Shown here: one piece after another, positions 25,695-35,699 of the stretch
Position numbering within the stretch: position 1 is the stretch's first letter
How the letters are laid out: every line of letters starts with the position of its first letter
Origin: Pseudonocardia sp. C8
Lineage (GTDB): Bacteria; Actinomycetota; Actinomycetes; Mycobacteriales; Pseudonocardiaceae
Assembly (NCBI RefSeq): GCF_014267175.1
Contig: NZ_JACMTR010000002.1
Span: 4,117,501 to 4,181,500 of the forward strand
Reading direction: 5' to 3'
DNA length: 64,000 bases
Notes under the pieces: model-generated
The model's input: the letters and a program-made list of their open reading frames with translations, nothing else
Told to the model about the DNA's origin: nothing
The model's database searches: none
Position numbers and translations under genes: made by a program

Positions 25695-25913
25695 GGTGGA
25701 ACTCCTTGCCGGTACGGGCTGGTGTGCTGGCGGGCCGCGGCGAGCGGCCCGATCTGTTCTCCCGCCCCCGCCCGGACGGAACGGGCGGACGACCCCGGGA
25801 TCGCACCGGGCGTCCCCTCCCGGCCCACGGGGCACGCGAACGTGCCGCTGCGGCGGCGGGGGCCCGCGCGAGTCTAGGCGAGGCCGGTCACGGCGGGTCC
25901 GGCCGGGCGTGCG

Positions 25914-26225
25914 TCACGGCGCGGCGCCGCCGCCCGCCGGTTCCCCGGCCGTGCCCACGTCGGCCACGGTGACCTCGACGGCGACGGTGTCGTCGCGCAG
26001 CGCGGCACGGACCAGGGCGGCGATCCCGTCGGCGATCTCGGGAAACGGGACACCCAGCGCGACGACGACGGCGATCTCGACCGGGTCGCCGAGCCGCACC
26101 CCCCACACCCGGCGGCCGGGGAGGTAGGAGGCGATCGACCCGAACGGGCCGCCGTCGAGCCGAAGCACCGACGGGTGCCCCAGGACGGCCGCCGCCACGT
26201 CCTCGGGGCCGGCTTCATCGGTCAC
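25914..26225 (-). CDS. Small Asp23/Gls24-like protein
   Basis: This 103-residue protein has the actinobacterial phrase HPSVLRLDGGPFGSIASYLPGRRVWGVRLGD, followed by VEIAVVVALGVPFPEIADGIAALVRAAL and VEVTVADV. That is a compact form of the Asp23 (alkaline shock) fold. Asp23 proteins sit at the cell envelope and respond to cell-wall or pH stress. The GTG at 26223-26225 is taken as start. It stands apart from the two other Asp23-type genes at 27245 and 27793 but on the same side of the stress module. No partner could be identified directly. Confidence 0.65.
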   Translation of the reverse strand: MTDEAGPEDVAAAVLGHPSVLRLDGGPFGSIASYLPGRRVWGVRLGDPVEIAVVVALGVPFPEIADGIAALVRAALRDDTVAVEVTVADVGTAGEPAGGGAAP

Positions 26226-26268
26226 GCGGTCACCGTAGCGGGGCGCGCCACCGGCCCCGGGCACACGA

Positions 26269-26304
26269 CGGCGGCGGCGCCCCCGCACGGGGACGCCGCC
26301 GCCG
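26269..26304 (-). terminator. csbD terminator hairpin
   Basis: Sixteen bases at 26269-26284 pair with 26289-26304 (CGGCGGCG... with ...CGCCGCCG) with one mismatch and a GCAC loop. It lies 13 bases after the csbD stop and before the next gene on the same strand. Confidence 0.7.
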
Positions 26305-26317
26305 GACGGTGCACGCG

Positions 26318-26500
26318 TCAGCGCTTGAACGCGTCCTTGAGCTTGTCGCCGGCCTGCTTGAGGCTCCCGGTCGCCCGGTCGCCCTTGCCCTCGGCCTCCA
26401 GACGCTCGTCGTCCGTGGCCCGGCCGGCGGCCTCCTTGGCCTTGCCCGACAGCTCCTCGGTCTTGTGCTCGAGCTTGTCCTTCTTGTCGTCGAGGCTCAT
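26318..26500 (-). CDS. CsbD-family stress protein
   Basis: This 60-residue, highly charged protein (DDKKDKLEHKTEELSGKAKE, later LKQAGDKLKDAFKR) is an all-helical CsbD-like protein with lysine/glutamate-rich, hydrophobic-poor composition. CsbD is part of the sigma-B general stress regulon in Bacillus, and its biochemical role is unknown. The ATG at 26498-26500 has AGGTGA about six bases upstream. A SigB/SigF-like promoter can be drawn 76 bases further upstream (26576-26600). It is divergent from the ECF sigma gene at 26655. Confidence 0.9.
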   Translation of the reverse strand: MSLDDKKDKLEHKTEELSGKAKEAAGRATDDERLEAEGKGDRATGSLKQAGDKLKDAFKR

Positions 26501-26575
26501 CGGCTCACCTGCTTCCTCTGCGTGTCCGGCGGGCGACCGCACGTGGCGGTCACTACCGTCGTGTGCGACTCCCGC

Positions 26576-26600
26576 GTACCCCGCCGGCCGGTCCCCACAC
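26576..26600 (-). promoter_or_regulatory. Candidate SigB/SigF-type promoter for csbD
   Basis: On the minus strand GTGT (26600-26597) is followed by 15 bases and GGGTAC (26581-26576), close to the GTTT-N14-16-GGGTAT pattern of actinobacterial stress sigma factors. It would give a leader of about 65-70 bases. One base differs in each box. Confidence 0.45.
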
Positions 26601-26654
26601 ACGACCGGCCCCGGCGGACCCGGAGCCACCCGACCAGCGACGGAGACGACGGAC

Positions 26655-27254
26655 GTGCAGGTCACCGAGCGGAGGGCCCGGGACCGGCCGCCCCCGGCCG
26701 CGCCCGGCTCCCCGGCCGCCCTCGACGAGGCGACCCTGGTCGCCCGCGCCCAGGACGGTGACGTGCACGCCTTCACCGAGCTCGCCCGCCGGCACCAGGA
26801 CGCGCTCTACCGGGTCGCGGTCCGCGTGCTCGGCCAGCGCGCCGACGCCGAGGACGCGCTGCAGGAGGCGCTGCTGGACGCGTGGCGGAGGATCGGGACG
26901 TTCCGTGGCGACGCCGCCTTCTCCACCTGGATGTATCGCATCGTGACGAACCGCTGCACGGCCCTGGCACGGCGGAACCGGCGGACGGCCCCGCTGCCCG
27001 ACGACACCCCGGCCCCGGACCCCGGCGCCCGCTCGCCGGAGCGGGCCGCCGAGGTGGACGCCGAGCTGGCGGCGCTCTCGCAGGCGGTCCGCGAGCTGCC
27101 GCACGACCAGCGCACCTGCTGGGTGCTGCGGGAGCTGGAGGGCCTGGGGTACGCCGAGATCGCCGAGGTCACCGGCGCCGGGGAGGCCGCGGTACGGGGG
27201 CGGATCCACCGGGCACGAGCGGCGCTGGCCGAGAGGATGCGGTCATGGCGGTAG
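26655..27254 (+). CDS. ECF-type sigma-70 factor
   Basis: The 199-residue sigma factor has region 2 in AFTELARRHQDALYRVAVRVLGQRADAEDALQEALLDAWRRIGTFRG, with the -10 recognition helix STWMYRIVTNRCTALARR. Region 4 is LPHDQRTCWVLRELEGLGYAEIAEVTGAGEAAVRGRIHRARAALAERM. There is no region 1 or 3. The start is a GTG at 26655 with GGAG 12 bases upstream. The next gene overlaps it by 10 bases and carries a zinc anti-sigma motif, so the pair is probably sigma and anti-sigma. The low-spacing order with an Asp23 protein suggests a cell-envelope stress response. Confidence 0.9.
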   Translation: MQVTERRARDRPPPAAPGSPAALDEATLVARAQDGDVHAFTELARRHQDALYRVAVRVLGQRADAEDALQEALLDAWRRIGTFRGDAAFSTWMYRIVTNRCTALARRNRRTAPLPDDTPAPDPGARSPERAAEVDAELAALSQAVRELPHDQRTCWVLRELEGLGYAEIAEVTGAGEAAVRGRIHRARAALAERMRSWR

Positions 27255-27796
27255 AGCAGGTGGAGCCACTGGCCTGCGGCCGGGACGCCGCCGACGTGTG
27301 GGAGCACGCCGAGGCAGGGACGCTCGACGAGCACGAGCGGACCTGCCCGCACTGCCGGTCGGCGCGCGCCGACCACGACCGGCTCGGCGTGCTGGTCGGC
27401 CGGCTGGCGGCCGAGCAGCTGCGGCCGCCGCCGTCGGTGCTGGACGAGGTCCGGGGAGCGGTCGTCGCCGACCTGCGCCCGCACCAGCTGCTCGACATCG
27501 GCCCGGACGCCCGGCTGGGCCGGCCGGCCGCCGAGTCGGCGTTGCGGCACGTCGTCGACACCATGGACGGGCTGCGGGCGCTGCGCTGCCGGGTCGAGCA
27601 GTCCGCGCGCACCCCGGACGGGGGCGCCCCGCCGGTCTGGGTCCGGATGACGGTCACGGCCCGGTTCGGCGTCGACCTCGCCTCGGTGACCGCCCGGGTC
27701 CGCCAGATGATCATCTCGGCCGGGGACCGGACGCTCGGCGTGCCGGTCTCCGGGGTCGACATCCACGTGGAGGACCTGTGGGAGGACCCGGCATGA
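27245..27796 (+). CDS. Fusion of a zinc anti-sigma motif to an Asp23-type domain
   Basis: In this 183-residue protein the N-terminus has the HxxxCxxC pattern of ZAS anti-sigma factors (EHERTCPHCRSARADHDRL, about residues 33-51), followed by a short helical stretch. The C-terminal half reads TVTARFGVDLASVTARVRQ, then GVDIHVEDL, which resembles an Asp23/Gls24 domain. There is no transmembrane helix, unlike most ZAS anti-sigmas. It overlaps the sigma gene by 10 bases and the following Asp23-like gene by four (ATGA), so all three are one translational unit. The fusion is the unusual point; a stress-sensing anti-sigma role is inferred. Confidence 0.7.
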   Translation: MAVEQVEPLACGRDAADVWEHAEAGTLDEHERTCPHCRSARADHDRLGVLVGRLAAEQLRPPPSVLDEVRGAVVADLRPHQLLDIGPDARLGRPAAESALRHVVDTMDGLRALRCRVEQSARTPDGGAPPVWVRMTVTARFGVDLASVTARVRQMIISAGDRTLGVPVSGVDIHVEDLWEDPA

Positions 27797-28152
27797 ACGG
27801 CGCGCGCCTGCACGTCTCCGACCTGGCCGTCGCCCGGGTCGCCGCCCGCCGCGCCCGCGCGGTGCCGGGCGTCACGGCGCTGTTCGGGGACGCCCGGCAG
27901 GCTTTGCGGGGGCTCGCGGCCGACCGGCTGCCCCGCGAACCGGTGCCCGACGAGCTGCGCACCCGGGGCGTCGTCGCCACCGTGGACGGCCGGGAGGCGG
28001 AGATCCGGGTGACCGTCGGCGTCCGGCTCGGGACGCCGTGCGCGGAGCTCGCCGCGCGGGTGCGGCGCGAGGTGGCCGAGGAGGTCGCGGCGGTGACCGG
28101 CCTGACCGCGCGGGTGCACGTGACGATCGCCGACATCGCGCTCCCCCGCTGA
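27793..28152 (+). CDS. Asp23/Gls24-family protein
   Basis: In the 119-residue protein the second half (GRTAEIRVTVGVRLGTPCAEL-like run, then AARVRREVAEEVAAVTGLTARVHVTIADIAL) is the standard Asp23 pattern of alternating strand and helix. The N-terminal half (LHVSDLAVARVAARRARAVPGVTALFGD) is also typical. It starts with an ATG overlapping the previous stop (ATGA). With the zinc-Asp23 fusion immediately before it and a sigma factor before that, it probably forms part of a general or envelope stress operon. Confidence 0.75.
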   Translation: MNGARLHVSDLAVARVAARRARAVPGVTALFGDARQALRGLAADRLPREPVPDELRTRGVVATVDGREAEIRVTVGVRLGTPCAELAARVRREVAEEVAAVTGLTARVHVTIADIALPR

Positions 28153-28292
28153 CCGCGCCCGCCCCGCCACGAACCCGTACGTGCCCGGACCACCCCCGCC
28201 GAGGTGCAGTGCAGCGCGAATTGTCGATCCTTGCCGAACCGTGAGCCGCATCTCGGCGGGGAACGGGCCGGGCCCGACGTGGGGGCGGCGGG

Positions 28293-29195
28293 TCAGCGGC
28301 GCGTGGTGAGGACGCAGTCGCCGCAGGTGCCCCCGCCGGGCACCCGCACGTAGAGGCAGCAGGACCGGCGCCGGAACGACCACTCGGTGTCCGGGTCGGC
28401 GTCGTCCAGCCGCAGCAGCCGCCCGGTCGCGCCCTCCGGCAGCGGCCCGCGCAGCGCCGGGTGCCCGGCCAGCGCGCCGAGCAGGGCGAGGAACGCGGGG
28501 CGGTCCGCCCGGCGCATCGCCTCCATCACCCGGGCCGCGCCGGCGATCGCGGAGACCACGTTGCCGCGCAGCACCCGCTCGGACACCGACACCCGGGCGG
28601 TGACGGCGGCGTACAGGGGTTCGAGGTGGGTGCCGGCGAGCTCGCGGGCCAGCAGGTCCGCGGCACCGTCCGGATCCTGGCGCGGATCCGGCGTCCGGAC
28701 GCCCGCCGGCACGCCCACCGCCGGCCCGGGATCGGCCGATCCGGCCGCGGACCGGAACGTCGCGGCCCCGGCGTGCGAGGACCCGGCCGTGGACACCTCG
28801 TCAGCGGCCGGCAGCGCGGGCGCCCACGGGTCGTCCGCCGCCGGGTCCCGGTGGAGCTCGCCCAGCCGCGGGAGCACGCCGTGCAGCGCCACCGCTGCGA
28901 ACGGCATCGACACCAGCCGGGCCGCCATCCCCTGCACCGCGATCGAGGCCGCCACCCGCCGGCCGGTGCCCAGCGACGCCGCGACCTGGGCGATCCGGGC
29001 CGACAGCGGGTCGGCGCCCGCGCCCGGCGGCGTGTACAGCTCGTCCCACCGGCGCCATCCCGCCGGCGGCCGGCCCGGCGGCAGGACACCGACCGCGAAC
29101 CACGGGCCGATCCGGGCGACGTCCGCGAGCTCCCTCCCGACAGGCACCCGTTCGGGTGACGCAGGCATGACGGGACGCGCAGCGGGGACGGACAT
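28293..29195 (-). CDS. FhuF-like (2Fe-2S) iron reductase family protein
   Basis: The ~300-residue protein ends with the FhuF signature CC-x10-C-x2-C (RRSCCLYVRVPGGGTCGDC) that binds the unusual 2Fe-2S cluster of ferric-siderophore reductases. The preceding part has the MARLVSMPFAAVALHG-like helix and GTHLEPLYAAVTARV, also family-typical. A Pro/Ala-rich insert (about residues 125-180) is longer than in FhuF. It could release iron from siderophores in the cytosol, but no siderophore or transport gene lies nearby. The start may be the ATG at 29193-29195 or the GTG three bases before. Confidence 0.75.
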   Translation of the reverse strand: MSVPAARPVMPASPERVPVGRELADVARIGPWFAVGVLPPGRPPAGWRRWDELYTPPGAGADPLSARIAQVAASLGTGRRVAASIAVQGMAARLVSMPFAAVALHGVLPRLGELHRDPAADDPWAPALPAADEVSTAGSSHAGAATFRSAAGSADPGPAVGVPAGVRTPDPRQDPDGAADLLARELAGTHLEPLYAAVTARVSVSERVLRGNVVSAIAGAARVMEAMRRADRPAFLALLGALAGHPALRGPLPEGATGRLLRLDDADPDTEWSFRRRSCCLYVRVPGGGTCGDCVLTTRR

Positions 29196-29683
29196 CACGA
29201 CCCAGTCTCCCCCATCTCCCGGAGACGTAACGGACCGAACACGATCAGCGATAGGCCCTGAGAAAGCCCCTCCTGCCGGACTGTCACGCGTCGCTCACCG
29301 TCCGGACACGAGTGGGCAACATTGCGCTGCTCTACTGGCCAGCGATCCACATCACGGGACGAGGCACCACTCGTCTGTAGCGCACTCGGGTAGCGGCGTG
29401 CGACTCTGTGCACTCGCCAGACCGCACTCGCCGGGGTGTGCGGTCGAACCGTGCCGCAGGGATGGCCGGGTTCTGAAAGCCAGCGCCCGGCCGCTCGTCG
29501 TGCCCGAAGGAGAACTCCGTCGGCCCCGCGCCGGCGGCACGGTGCACCCGAACGGCCTACGTCGCACGTCCCGCTCCGGGGCTCGCTGTACTCTGAAAAC
29601 CCTTTTCGGACCGCAGCAAGCTGCCGGGTCCCGGGTCGTCCGATGCGGGTGGCAGAGGTGCACCGAGACGACAGGAGGAGCAG
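29196..29683. other. 485-base leader region of gltB with no recognised gene
   Basis: This gap separates the divergent FhuF-like gene and gltB. It is less GC-rich than its surroundings in the last 100 bases (ctgtactctgaaaacccttt near 29586-29606), and TACTCT at 29589-29594 could be a -10 box. No convincing -35 box, GlnR-type pair of boxes or riboswitch fold could be established by eye. At the end is a clear Shine-Dalgarno (AGGAGGAG, 29673-29680) for the TTG start. Confidence 0.5.
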
Positions 29684-32600
29684 TTGGCCGCGATCAGTGA
29701 CCAGACGCGTCGCCCCTCGCCCGGTGGTCTGTACGCCGCCGATCACGAGCACGACGCCTGCGGTGTGGCCATGTTGGCCGACGTCACCGGCAAGCGCGAC
29801 CACGCCATCGTGCAGAAGGCCATCGAGGCACTGCTGAGATTGGAACACCGTGGTGCACGCGGCGCCGAGCACAACACCGGTGACGGCGCCGGGATCCTGA
29901 TCCAGGTTCCCGACGAGTTCTACCGCGAGGTCACCGACTTCGAGCTGCCCGCTGAAGGCGCCTACGCGACCGGTATCGCGATGCTGCCGCGGGACGCCGA
30001 GGAGGCCGCCGCGGCCGTGGCCGCGATCGCCGGCCTGGCCGCCGAGGAGAACCTCACGGTGCTGGGGTGGCGCGAGGTGCCCACCGACCCGGACGCCGCC
30101 GAGCTGGGCCCGACCGCACTGGCGGCGATGCCCGCGTTCCGGCAGCTGTTCGTGGGCGGCATCGAGCTGGCCGGCGACGCGCCGGAGAGCGCGCCGACCG
30201 GGATCGAGCTGGAGCGGCGCACGTTCTGCCTGCGCAAGCGGATCGAGCACGCGCACGACACGTACTTCGCCTCGCTGTCGCCGCGCACCATCGTCTACAA
30301 GGGCATGCTCGCCGAGCCGCAGGTCGCCGCGTTCTACCCGGACCTGACCGACGAGCGCGTCACCTCGGCGCTGGCCATCGTGCACTCGCGGTTCTCCACG
30401 AACACGTTCCCCGCCTGGCCGCTGGCCCACCCGTTCCGCTACGTCGCGCACAACGGTGAGATCAACACCCTGCGCGGGAACCGGAACTGGATGGCCGCGC
30501 GCGAGGCCCTGCTGGAGTCCGCGAACCTGCCGGGCGACCTGTCGCGGCTGACCCCGATCGTCACCCCGGACGCGTCGGACTCGGCCACCTTCGACGAGGT
30601 CCTCGAGCTGCTGCACCTGGGCGGCCGCAGCCTGCCGCACGCGGTGCTGATGATGATCCCGGAGGCCTGGGAGCACAACACCGAGATGGACCCCGCCCGG
30701 CGGGCGTTCTACGAGTACCACTCCACCCTGATGGAGCCCTGGGACGGACCGGCGCTGGTCGCGTTCACCGACGGCACCCGGATCGGTGCGGTGCTCGACC
30801 GCAACGGCCTCCGCCCCGCCCGCTACTGGGTCACCGAGGACGGCCTGGTCGTGCTCGCCTCCGAGGTCGGCGTGCTGGACGTCGAGCCGGAGCGGATCGT
30901 CCGCAAGGGCCGGCTCGAGCCGGGCCGCATGTTCCTCATCGACACCGAGCGCGGCAAGATCGTCGACGACGCCGAGATCAAGGGCGAGCTGGCCGCCGAG
31001 CACCCGTACGCCGAGTGGCTGCACGCCGGCCTCATCCGGCTCGAGGAGCTGCCCGACCGCACCCGCGAGGTCCCGTCGCACGACACGCTGACCCGCCGCC
31101 AGCAGGCCCTGGGCTACACCGAGGAGGAGCTCAACGTCATCCTCCGCCCGATGGCCGCGTCGGGGGCCGAGCCGATCGGTTCGATGGGCAACGACGCGCC
31201 GCTCGCCGCGATCTCCGAGCGCCCGCGGCAGCTCTACGACTACTTCAACCAGCTGTTCGCCCAGGTCACGAACCCGCCGCTGGACGCGATCCGCGAGGAG
31301 CTCGTCACCTCGCTGTTCAGCCAGCTCGGGCCGGAGCAGAACCTGCTGGACGCGACGCCGGCGCACTGCCGCACGATCGTCGTCCCGTTCCCGGTGCTGA
31401 CCAACGACGACCTCGCGAAGATCGTCCACATCAACGACGACAACGAGCTGCCCGGGTTCGCCTCGCACGTCGTCTGCGGCACCTTCCTGGCCCGCGACGG
31501 CGGCAAGGGCCTGCTGTCCCGGCTCGCCGAGATCAAGCAGGAGGTGTCCCGCGCGATCGAGCGCGGCGCCCGGCTGATCGTGCTGTCCCAGCGCGGTGTC
31601 GACGCCGAGCGCGCGCCGATCCCGTCGCTGCTGCTGACCGGGGCCGTCCACCAGCACCTGGTGCGGGAGCGCACGCGCACCCGGGTCGGCCTGGTCGTCG
31701 AGTCCGCCGACGCCCGCGAGGTGCACCACATCGCGCTGCTGCTGGGCTACGGCGCGTCCGCGGTGAACCCGTTCCTGGCGATGGCCACCGTCGAGGACCT
31801 CGCCGATCGCGGTGACATCCCCGGCGTCGACGGCCGGACCGCGGCGAAGAACCTGGTCAAGGCGCTCGGCAAGGGTGTCCGCAAGACCATGTCCAAGATG
31901 GGCGTCTCGACCGTGGCGTCCTACACCGGCGCGCAGATCTTCGAGGCCGTCGGCCTGGGGCAGGACGTCATCGACTCCTGCTTCACCGGCACCTCGTCGC
32001 GGCTGGGTGGGGTGGGCTTCGATGTCCTCGCCGAGGAGGTCCTGGCCCACCACCGGCGCGCCTTCCCGGCCGACGACGTCCGCGCGTCGCACCGGGCCCT
32101 CCCGGTCGGCGGCGAGTACCAGTGGCGCCGCGAGGGCGAGCTGCACCTGTTCAACCCGCAGACCGTCTTCAAGCTCCAGCACTCGACGCGCTCCGGGCGC
32201 TACGAGATCTTCAAGGAGTACACGACGGCGGTCGACGAGCAGGCCAAGCGGCTCATGACGCTGCGCGGCCTGTTCCGGTTCAAGGACGGGTTGCGGCCGC
32301 CGGTGCCGATCGACGAGGTCGAACCGATCGAATCGATCATGACCCGGTTCGCGACCGGCGCGATCTCCTACGGCTCCATCTCCCAGGAGATGCACGAGAC
32401 CCTCGCGATCGCGATGAACCGCATCGGCGGCCGGTCGAACACCGGCGAGGGCGGCGAGGACCCCGACCGGTTCACCACCGACCCGAACGGCGACTCCCGC
32501 CGCAGCGCGGTCAAGCAGGCCGCGTCCGGCCGGTTCGGCGTGACCAGCGAGTACCTGGTCAACGCGGACGACATCCAGATCAAGATCGCGCAGGGCGCCA

Positions 32601-34255
32601 AGCCCGGCGAGGGCGGCCAGCTGCCCGGCAGCAAGGTCTACCCGTGGATCGCGACCACCCGGTACTCGACGCCGGGCGTCGGCCTCATCTCGCCGCCGCC
32701 GCACCACGACATCTACTCGATCGAGGACATCAAGCAGCTCATCCACGACCTGAAGAACGCCAACCCGCGGGCCCGCATCCACGTGAAGCTGGTGTCCCAG
32801 GTCGGCGTCGGGACCGTGGCGGCCGGCGTGTCCAAGGCGCACTCCGACGTCGTGCTCATCTCGGGCCACGACGGCGGCACCGGCGCCTCCCCGCTGTCGT
32901 CGATCAAGCACGCCGGCGGGCCGTGGGAGCTCGGCCTGGCCGAGACCCAGCAGACGCTGATGGCCAACAACCTGCGCGACCGGATCACCGTGCAGGCCGA
33001 CGGCCAGCTGAAGACCGGCCGGGACGTGGTCATCGCCGCGCTGCTCGGCGCCGAGGAGTACGGCTTCGCGACCGCCCCGCTGGTGGTCTCCGGCTGCATC
33101 ATGATGCGGGTCTGCCACCTCGACACCTGTCCGGTCGGCGTCGCCACCCAGAACCCGGAGCTGCGCAAGAAGTTCGACGGCAAGGCCGAGTACGTCGTCA
33201 ACTTCATGCGGTTCGTGGCCGAGGAGGTGCGGGAGTACCTGGCGCAGCTGGGCTTCCGCTCGCTCGACGAGGCCATCGGCCGCGCCGACGTCCTCGACGT
33301 CGACGCCGCCGCGCAGCACTGGAAGTCGAAGCACCTGAACCTGGCCCCGATCTTCGAGGTCGGCGATCACGGCGACGAGGTGCCGCGCAAGCGGACCCGC
33401 GAGCAGGACCACGGCCTCGACAGGGCACTGGACAACACCATGATCCAGCTGGCCGAGGGCGCGCTGCGCAACGGCGACCAGGTCACCCTGGACCTGCCGG
33501 TGCGCAACGTGAACCGCACCGTGGGCACCATGCTCGGCTCCGAGCTGACCCGGATCCACGGCGGCAAGGGCCTGCCCGACGACACGATCGACGTCACGCT
33601 GACCGGGTCGGCCGGCCAGAGCTTCGGCGCGTTCGTGCCGAAGGGCATCACCCTGCGGCTGGTCGGCGACACCAACGACTACTTCGGCAAGGGCCTCTCC
33701 GGTGGGCGGCTGACCGTGCGGCCGGACCCGGGGGCGCCGTTCCCCGCGGAGGAGAACGTCATCGCCGGCAACGTGATCGGCTACGGCGCCACCTCCGGGG
33801 AGATGTACATCCGCGGCGTGGTCGGCGAGCGGTTCTGCGTCCGGAACTCGGGCGCGGTGGCCGTCGTCGAGGGCGTGGGCGACCACGGCTGCGAGTACAT
33901 GACCGGCGGCCAGGTGGTCGTCCTCGGCCGGACCGGGCGCAACTTCGCGGCCGGCATGTCCGGCGGGGTGGCGTACGTGCTGGACCTGAACACGGCCCGG
34001 GTCAACAAGGAGATGGTGGACCTGGACCCGCTGACCGACGAGGACCGGTCGATCATCCGGGACCACGTCGAGCGGCACCACGCCGAGACCGGCTCCACCG
34101 TGGCGCACGCGCTACTCACCGACTGGGAACGCGCGGTCGAGCGGTTCGGCAAGGTCATGCCCAAGGACTACAAGCGCGTGCTGCTCGCGACGGAGAACGC
34201 GGAGCGCGAGGGGCGCGACGTCAACGAGGCGATCATGGAGGCTGCTCATGGGTGA
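29684..34255 (+). CDS. gltB: Glutamate synthase, large (alpha) subunit
   Basis: The 1,523-residue enzyme transfers the amide of glutamine to 2-oxoglutarate, giving two glutamates. The N-terminal glutaminase nucleophile is Cys26 in [11 protein letters not shown], which follows a short propeptide. The central FMN/synthase domain includes [29 protein letters not shown], and the 3Fe-4S cluster is in [19 protein letters not shown]. The C-terminal beta-helix has repeated G-x-x-G strands ([11 protein letters not shown]..., [11 protein letters not shown]...). The TTG start at 29684 is supported by AGGAGGAG four bases upstream; no ATG or GTG fits as well. It overlaps gltD by 8 bases. Electrons come from GltD. 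Confidence 0.97.
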   Translation: MAAISDQTRRPSPGGLYAADHEHDACGVAMLADVTGKRDHAIVQKAIEALLRLEHRGARGAEHNTGDGAGILIQVPDEFYREVTDFELPAEGAYATGIAMLPRDAEEAAAAVAAIAGLAAEENLTVLGWREVPTDPDAAELGPTALAAMPAFRQLFVGGIELAGDAPESAPTGIELERRTFCLRKRIEHAHDTYFASLSPRTIVYKGMLAEPQVAAFYPDLTDERVTSALAIVHSRFSTNTFPAWPLAHPFRYVAHNGEINTLRGNRNWMAAREALLESANLPGDLSRLTPIVTPDASDSATFDEVLELLHLGGRSLPHAVLMMIPEAWEHNTEMDPARRAFYEYHSTLMEPWDGPALVAFTDGTRIGAVLDRNGLRPARYWVTEDGLVVLASEVGVLDVEPERIVRKGRLEPGRMFLIDTERGKIVDDAEIKGELAAEHPYAEWLHAGLIRLEELPDRTREVPSHDTLTRRQQALGYTEEELNVILRPMAASGAEPIGSMGNDAPLAAISERPRQLYDYFNQLFAQVTNPPLDAIREELVTSLFSQLGPEQNLLDATPAHCRTIVVPFPVLTNDDLAKIVHINDDNELPGFASHVVCGTFLARDGGKGLLSRLAEIKQEVSRAIERGARLIVLSQRGVDAERAPIPSLLLTGAVHQHLVRERTRTRVGLVVESADAREVHHIALLLGYGASAVNPFLAMATVEDLADRGDIPGVDGRTAAKNLVKALGKGVRKTMSKMGVSTVASYTGAQIFEAVGLGQDVIDSCFTGTSSRLGGVGFDVLAEEVLAHHRRAFPADDVRASHRALPVGGEYQWRREGELHLFNPQTVFKLQHSTRSGRYEIFKEYTTAVDEQAKRLMTLRGLFRFKDGLRPPVPIDEVEPIESIMTRFATGAISYGSISQEMHETLAIAMNRIGGRSNTGEGGEDPDRFTTDPNGDSRRSAVKQAASGRFGVTSEYLVNADDIQIKIAQGAKPGEGGQLPGSKVYPWIATTRYSTPGVGLISPPPHHDIYSIEDIKQLIHDLKNANPRARIHVKLVSQVGVGTVAAGVSKAHSDVVLISGHDGGTGASPLSSIKHAGGPWELGLAETQQTLMANNLRDRITVQADGQLKTGRDVVIAALLGAEEYGFATAPLVVSGCIMMRVCHLDTCPVGVATQNPELRKKFDGKAEYVVNFMRFVAEEVREYLAQLGFRSLDEAIGRADVLDVDAAAQHWKSKHLNLAPIFEVGDHGDEVPRKRTREQDHGLDRALDNTMIQLAEGALRNGDQVTLDLPVRNVNRTVGTMLGSELTRIHGGKGLPDDTIDVTLTGSAGQSFGAFVPKGITLRLVGDTNDYFGKGLSGGRLTVRPDPGAPFPAEENVIAGNVIGYGATSGEMYIRGVVGERFCVRNSGAVAVVEGVGDHGCEYMTGGQVVVLGRTGRNFAAGMSGGVAYVLDLNTARVNKEMVDLDPLTDEDRSIIRDHVERHHAETGSTVAHALLTDWERAVERFGKVMPKDYKRVLLATENAEREGRDVNEAIMEAAHG

Positions 34256-35699
34256 CCCCAAGGGCTTCATGACCACCCCGCGGGAGACGCCGAAGCGGCG
34301 TCCGGTGGACCTGCGGCTGATGGACTGGCGCGAGGTCTACGAGGACTTCCCGCGGCAGACCCTGGAGAAGCAGGCCGGGCGCTGCATGAACTGCGGCATC
34401 CCGTTCTGCCACCAGGGCTGCCCGCTGGGGAACCTCATCCCCGAGTGGAACGACCTCGTCCACCGCAAGGACTGGCGCGAGGCGATCGAGCGGCTGCACG
34501 CCACCAACAACTTCCCGGAGTTCACCGGGACGCTGTGCCCCGCCCCGTGCGAGGCGGCGTGCGTGCTGGCCATCAACGACGACGCCGTCACGATCAAGCA
34601 GGTCGAGGTCGAGATCATCAACCGGGCCTGGGACGAGGGCTGGGTGACCCCGGAACCGCCGAAGGTGAGGACCGGGAAGAAGGTCGCCGTCGTCGGGTCG
34701 GGGCCGGCCGGGCTGGCCGCCGCCCAGCAGCTCACCCGGGTCGGGCACGACGTCGTCGTGTTCGAGCGGGCCGACCGGATCGGCGGGCTGCTGCGCTACG
34801 GCATCCCCGAGTTCAAGATGGAGAAGTCGCGCCTCGACAAGCGGCTCGAGCAGATGGTCGCCGAGGGCACCCACTTCCGGGCCTCGGTCGACGTCGGCAC
34901 CGACATCACCGTCGAGGAGCTGCGCGCGGGCTACGACGCGATCGTGCTCGCGGGCGGGGCGACGGCGTGGCGGGACCTGCCGGCCGCCGGCCGCGACGCC
35001 GAGGGCGTCTACCAGGCCATGGAGTTCCTGCCGTGGGCCAACCACGTGCAGCAGGGCGACCTGGACGCCCCGCCGGTCTCCGCCGAGGGCAAGGACGTGG
35101 TCATCATCGGCGGCGGGGACACCGGCGCCGACTGCCTGGGTACCTCGCACCGCCAGGGCGCGCGGTCGGTGACCCAGCTGGAGATCATGCCGACCCCGCC
35201 GGAGCACCGCACCGAGAACATGCCGTGGCCGACGTACCCGACGGTGTACCGGGTGTCCTCGGCGCACGAGGAGGGCGGCGAGCGGCTGTTCTCGGTCAAC
35301 ACGACCGAGTTCGTGAAGGACGCCGACGGCAAGCTCGCCGGCATCCGCATCGTCGAGGTCAAGCGCGGCGACTCCGGCTTCGAGCCGATCCCGGGCACCG
35401 AGCAGGAACTGCCGGCCCAGCTGGTGCTGCTGGCGATGGGCTTCGTCGGCCCGGAGAAGGGCCGGCTGCTCAGCGACCTCGAGGTGGAGCTCGACGAGCG
35501 CGGCAACGTCGCCCGCAACGACGACTACATGTCGTCCGCGGACGGCGTGTTCGTGGCCGGTGACATGGGCCGCGGGCAGTCGCTGATCGTGTGGGCCATC
35601 TCCGAGGGCCGCGCCGCGGCCGCCGGGGTGGACGCCTACCTGACCGGCCGGACCGTCCTGCCCCGGCCGATCAACCCCACGGACCGGCAGATCGCCTGA
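34248..35699 (+). CDS. gltD: Glutamate synthase, small (beta) subunit
   Basis: The 483-residue flavoprotein supplies electrons from NADPH to GltB. The N-terminal Fe-S domain holds cysteines in [19 protein letters not shown] and CPAPCEAAC. The FAD site is [13 protein letters not shown], and the NADPH site is [14 protein letters not shown]. It overlaps gltB by 8 bases, which fixes stoichiometric expression. Downstream on the plus strand is only repetitive non-coding DNA. Confidence 0.97.
   Translation: MGDPKGFMTTPRETPKRRPVDLRLMDWREVYEDFPRQTLEKQAGRCMNCGIPFCHQGCPLGNLIPEWNDLVHRKDWREAIERLHATNNFPEFTGTLCPAPCEAACVLAINDDAVTIKQVEVEIINRAWDEGWVTPEPPKVRTGKKVAVVGSGPAGLAAAQQLTRVGHDVVVFERADRIGGLLRYGIPEFKMEKSRLDKRLEQMVAEGTHFRASVDVGTDITVEELRAGYDAIVLAGGATAWRDLPAAGRDAEGVYQAMEFLPWANHVQQGDLDAPPVSAEGKDVVIIGGGDTGADCLGTSHRQGARSVTQLEIMPTPPEHRTENMPWPTYPTVYRVSSAHEEGGERLFSVNTTEFVKDADGKLAGIRIVEVKRGDSGFEPIPGTEQELPAQLVLLAMGFVGPEKGRLLSDLEVELDERGNVARNDDYMSSADGVFVAGDMGRGQSLIVWAISEGRAAAAGVDAYLTGRTVLPRPINPTDRQIA

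Noticed and set aside
29196..29683. GlnR boxes upstream of gltB
   Set aside because: A single GTAAC with a weak AACAC follows near 29225, but no paired GTnAC-n6-GAAAC boxes exist, so nitrogen control by GlnR cannot be claimed.
29195..34108. A 1,637-codon open frame antisense to gltB
   Set aside because: High GC leaves the complementary strand of real genes open for long distances. The protein has low-complexity composition, no domains and no ribosome site, while gltB opposite is unmistakable.
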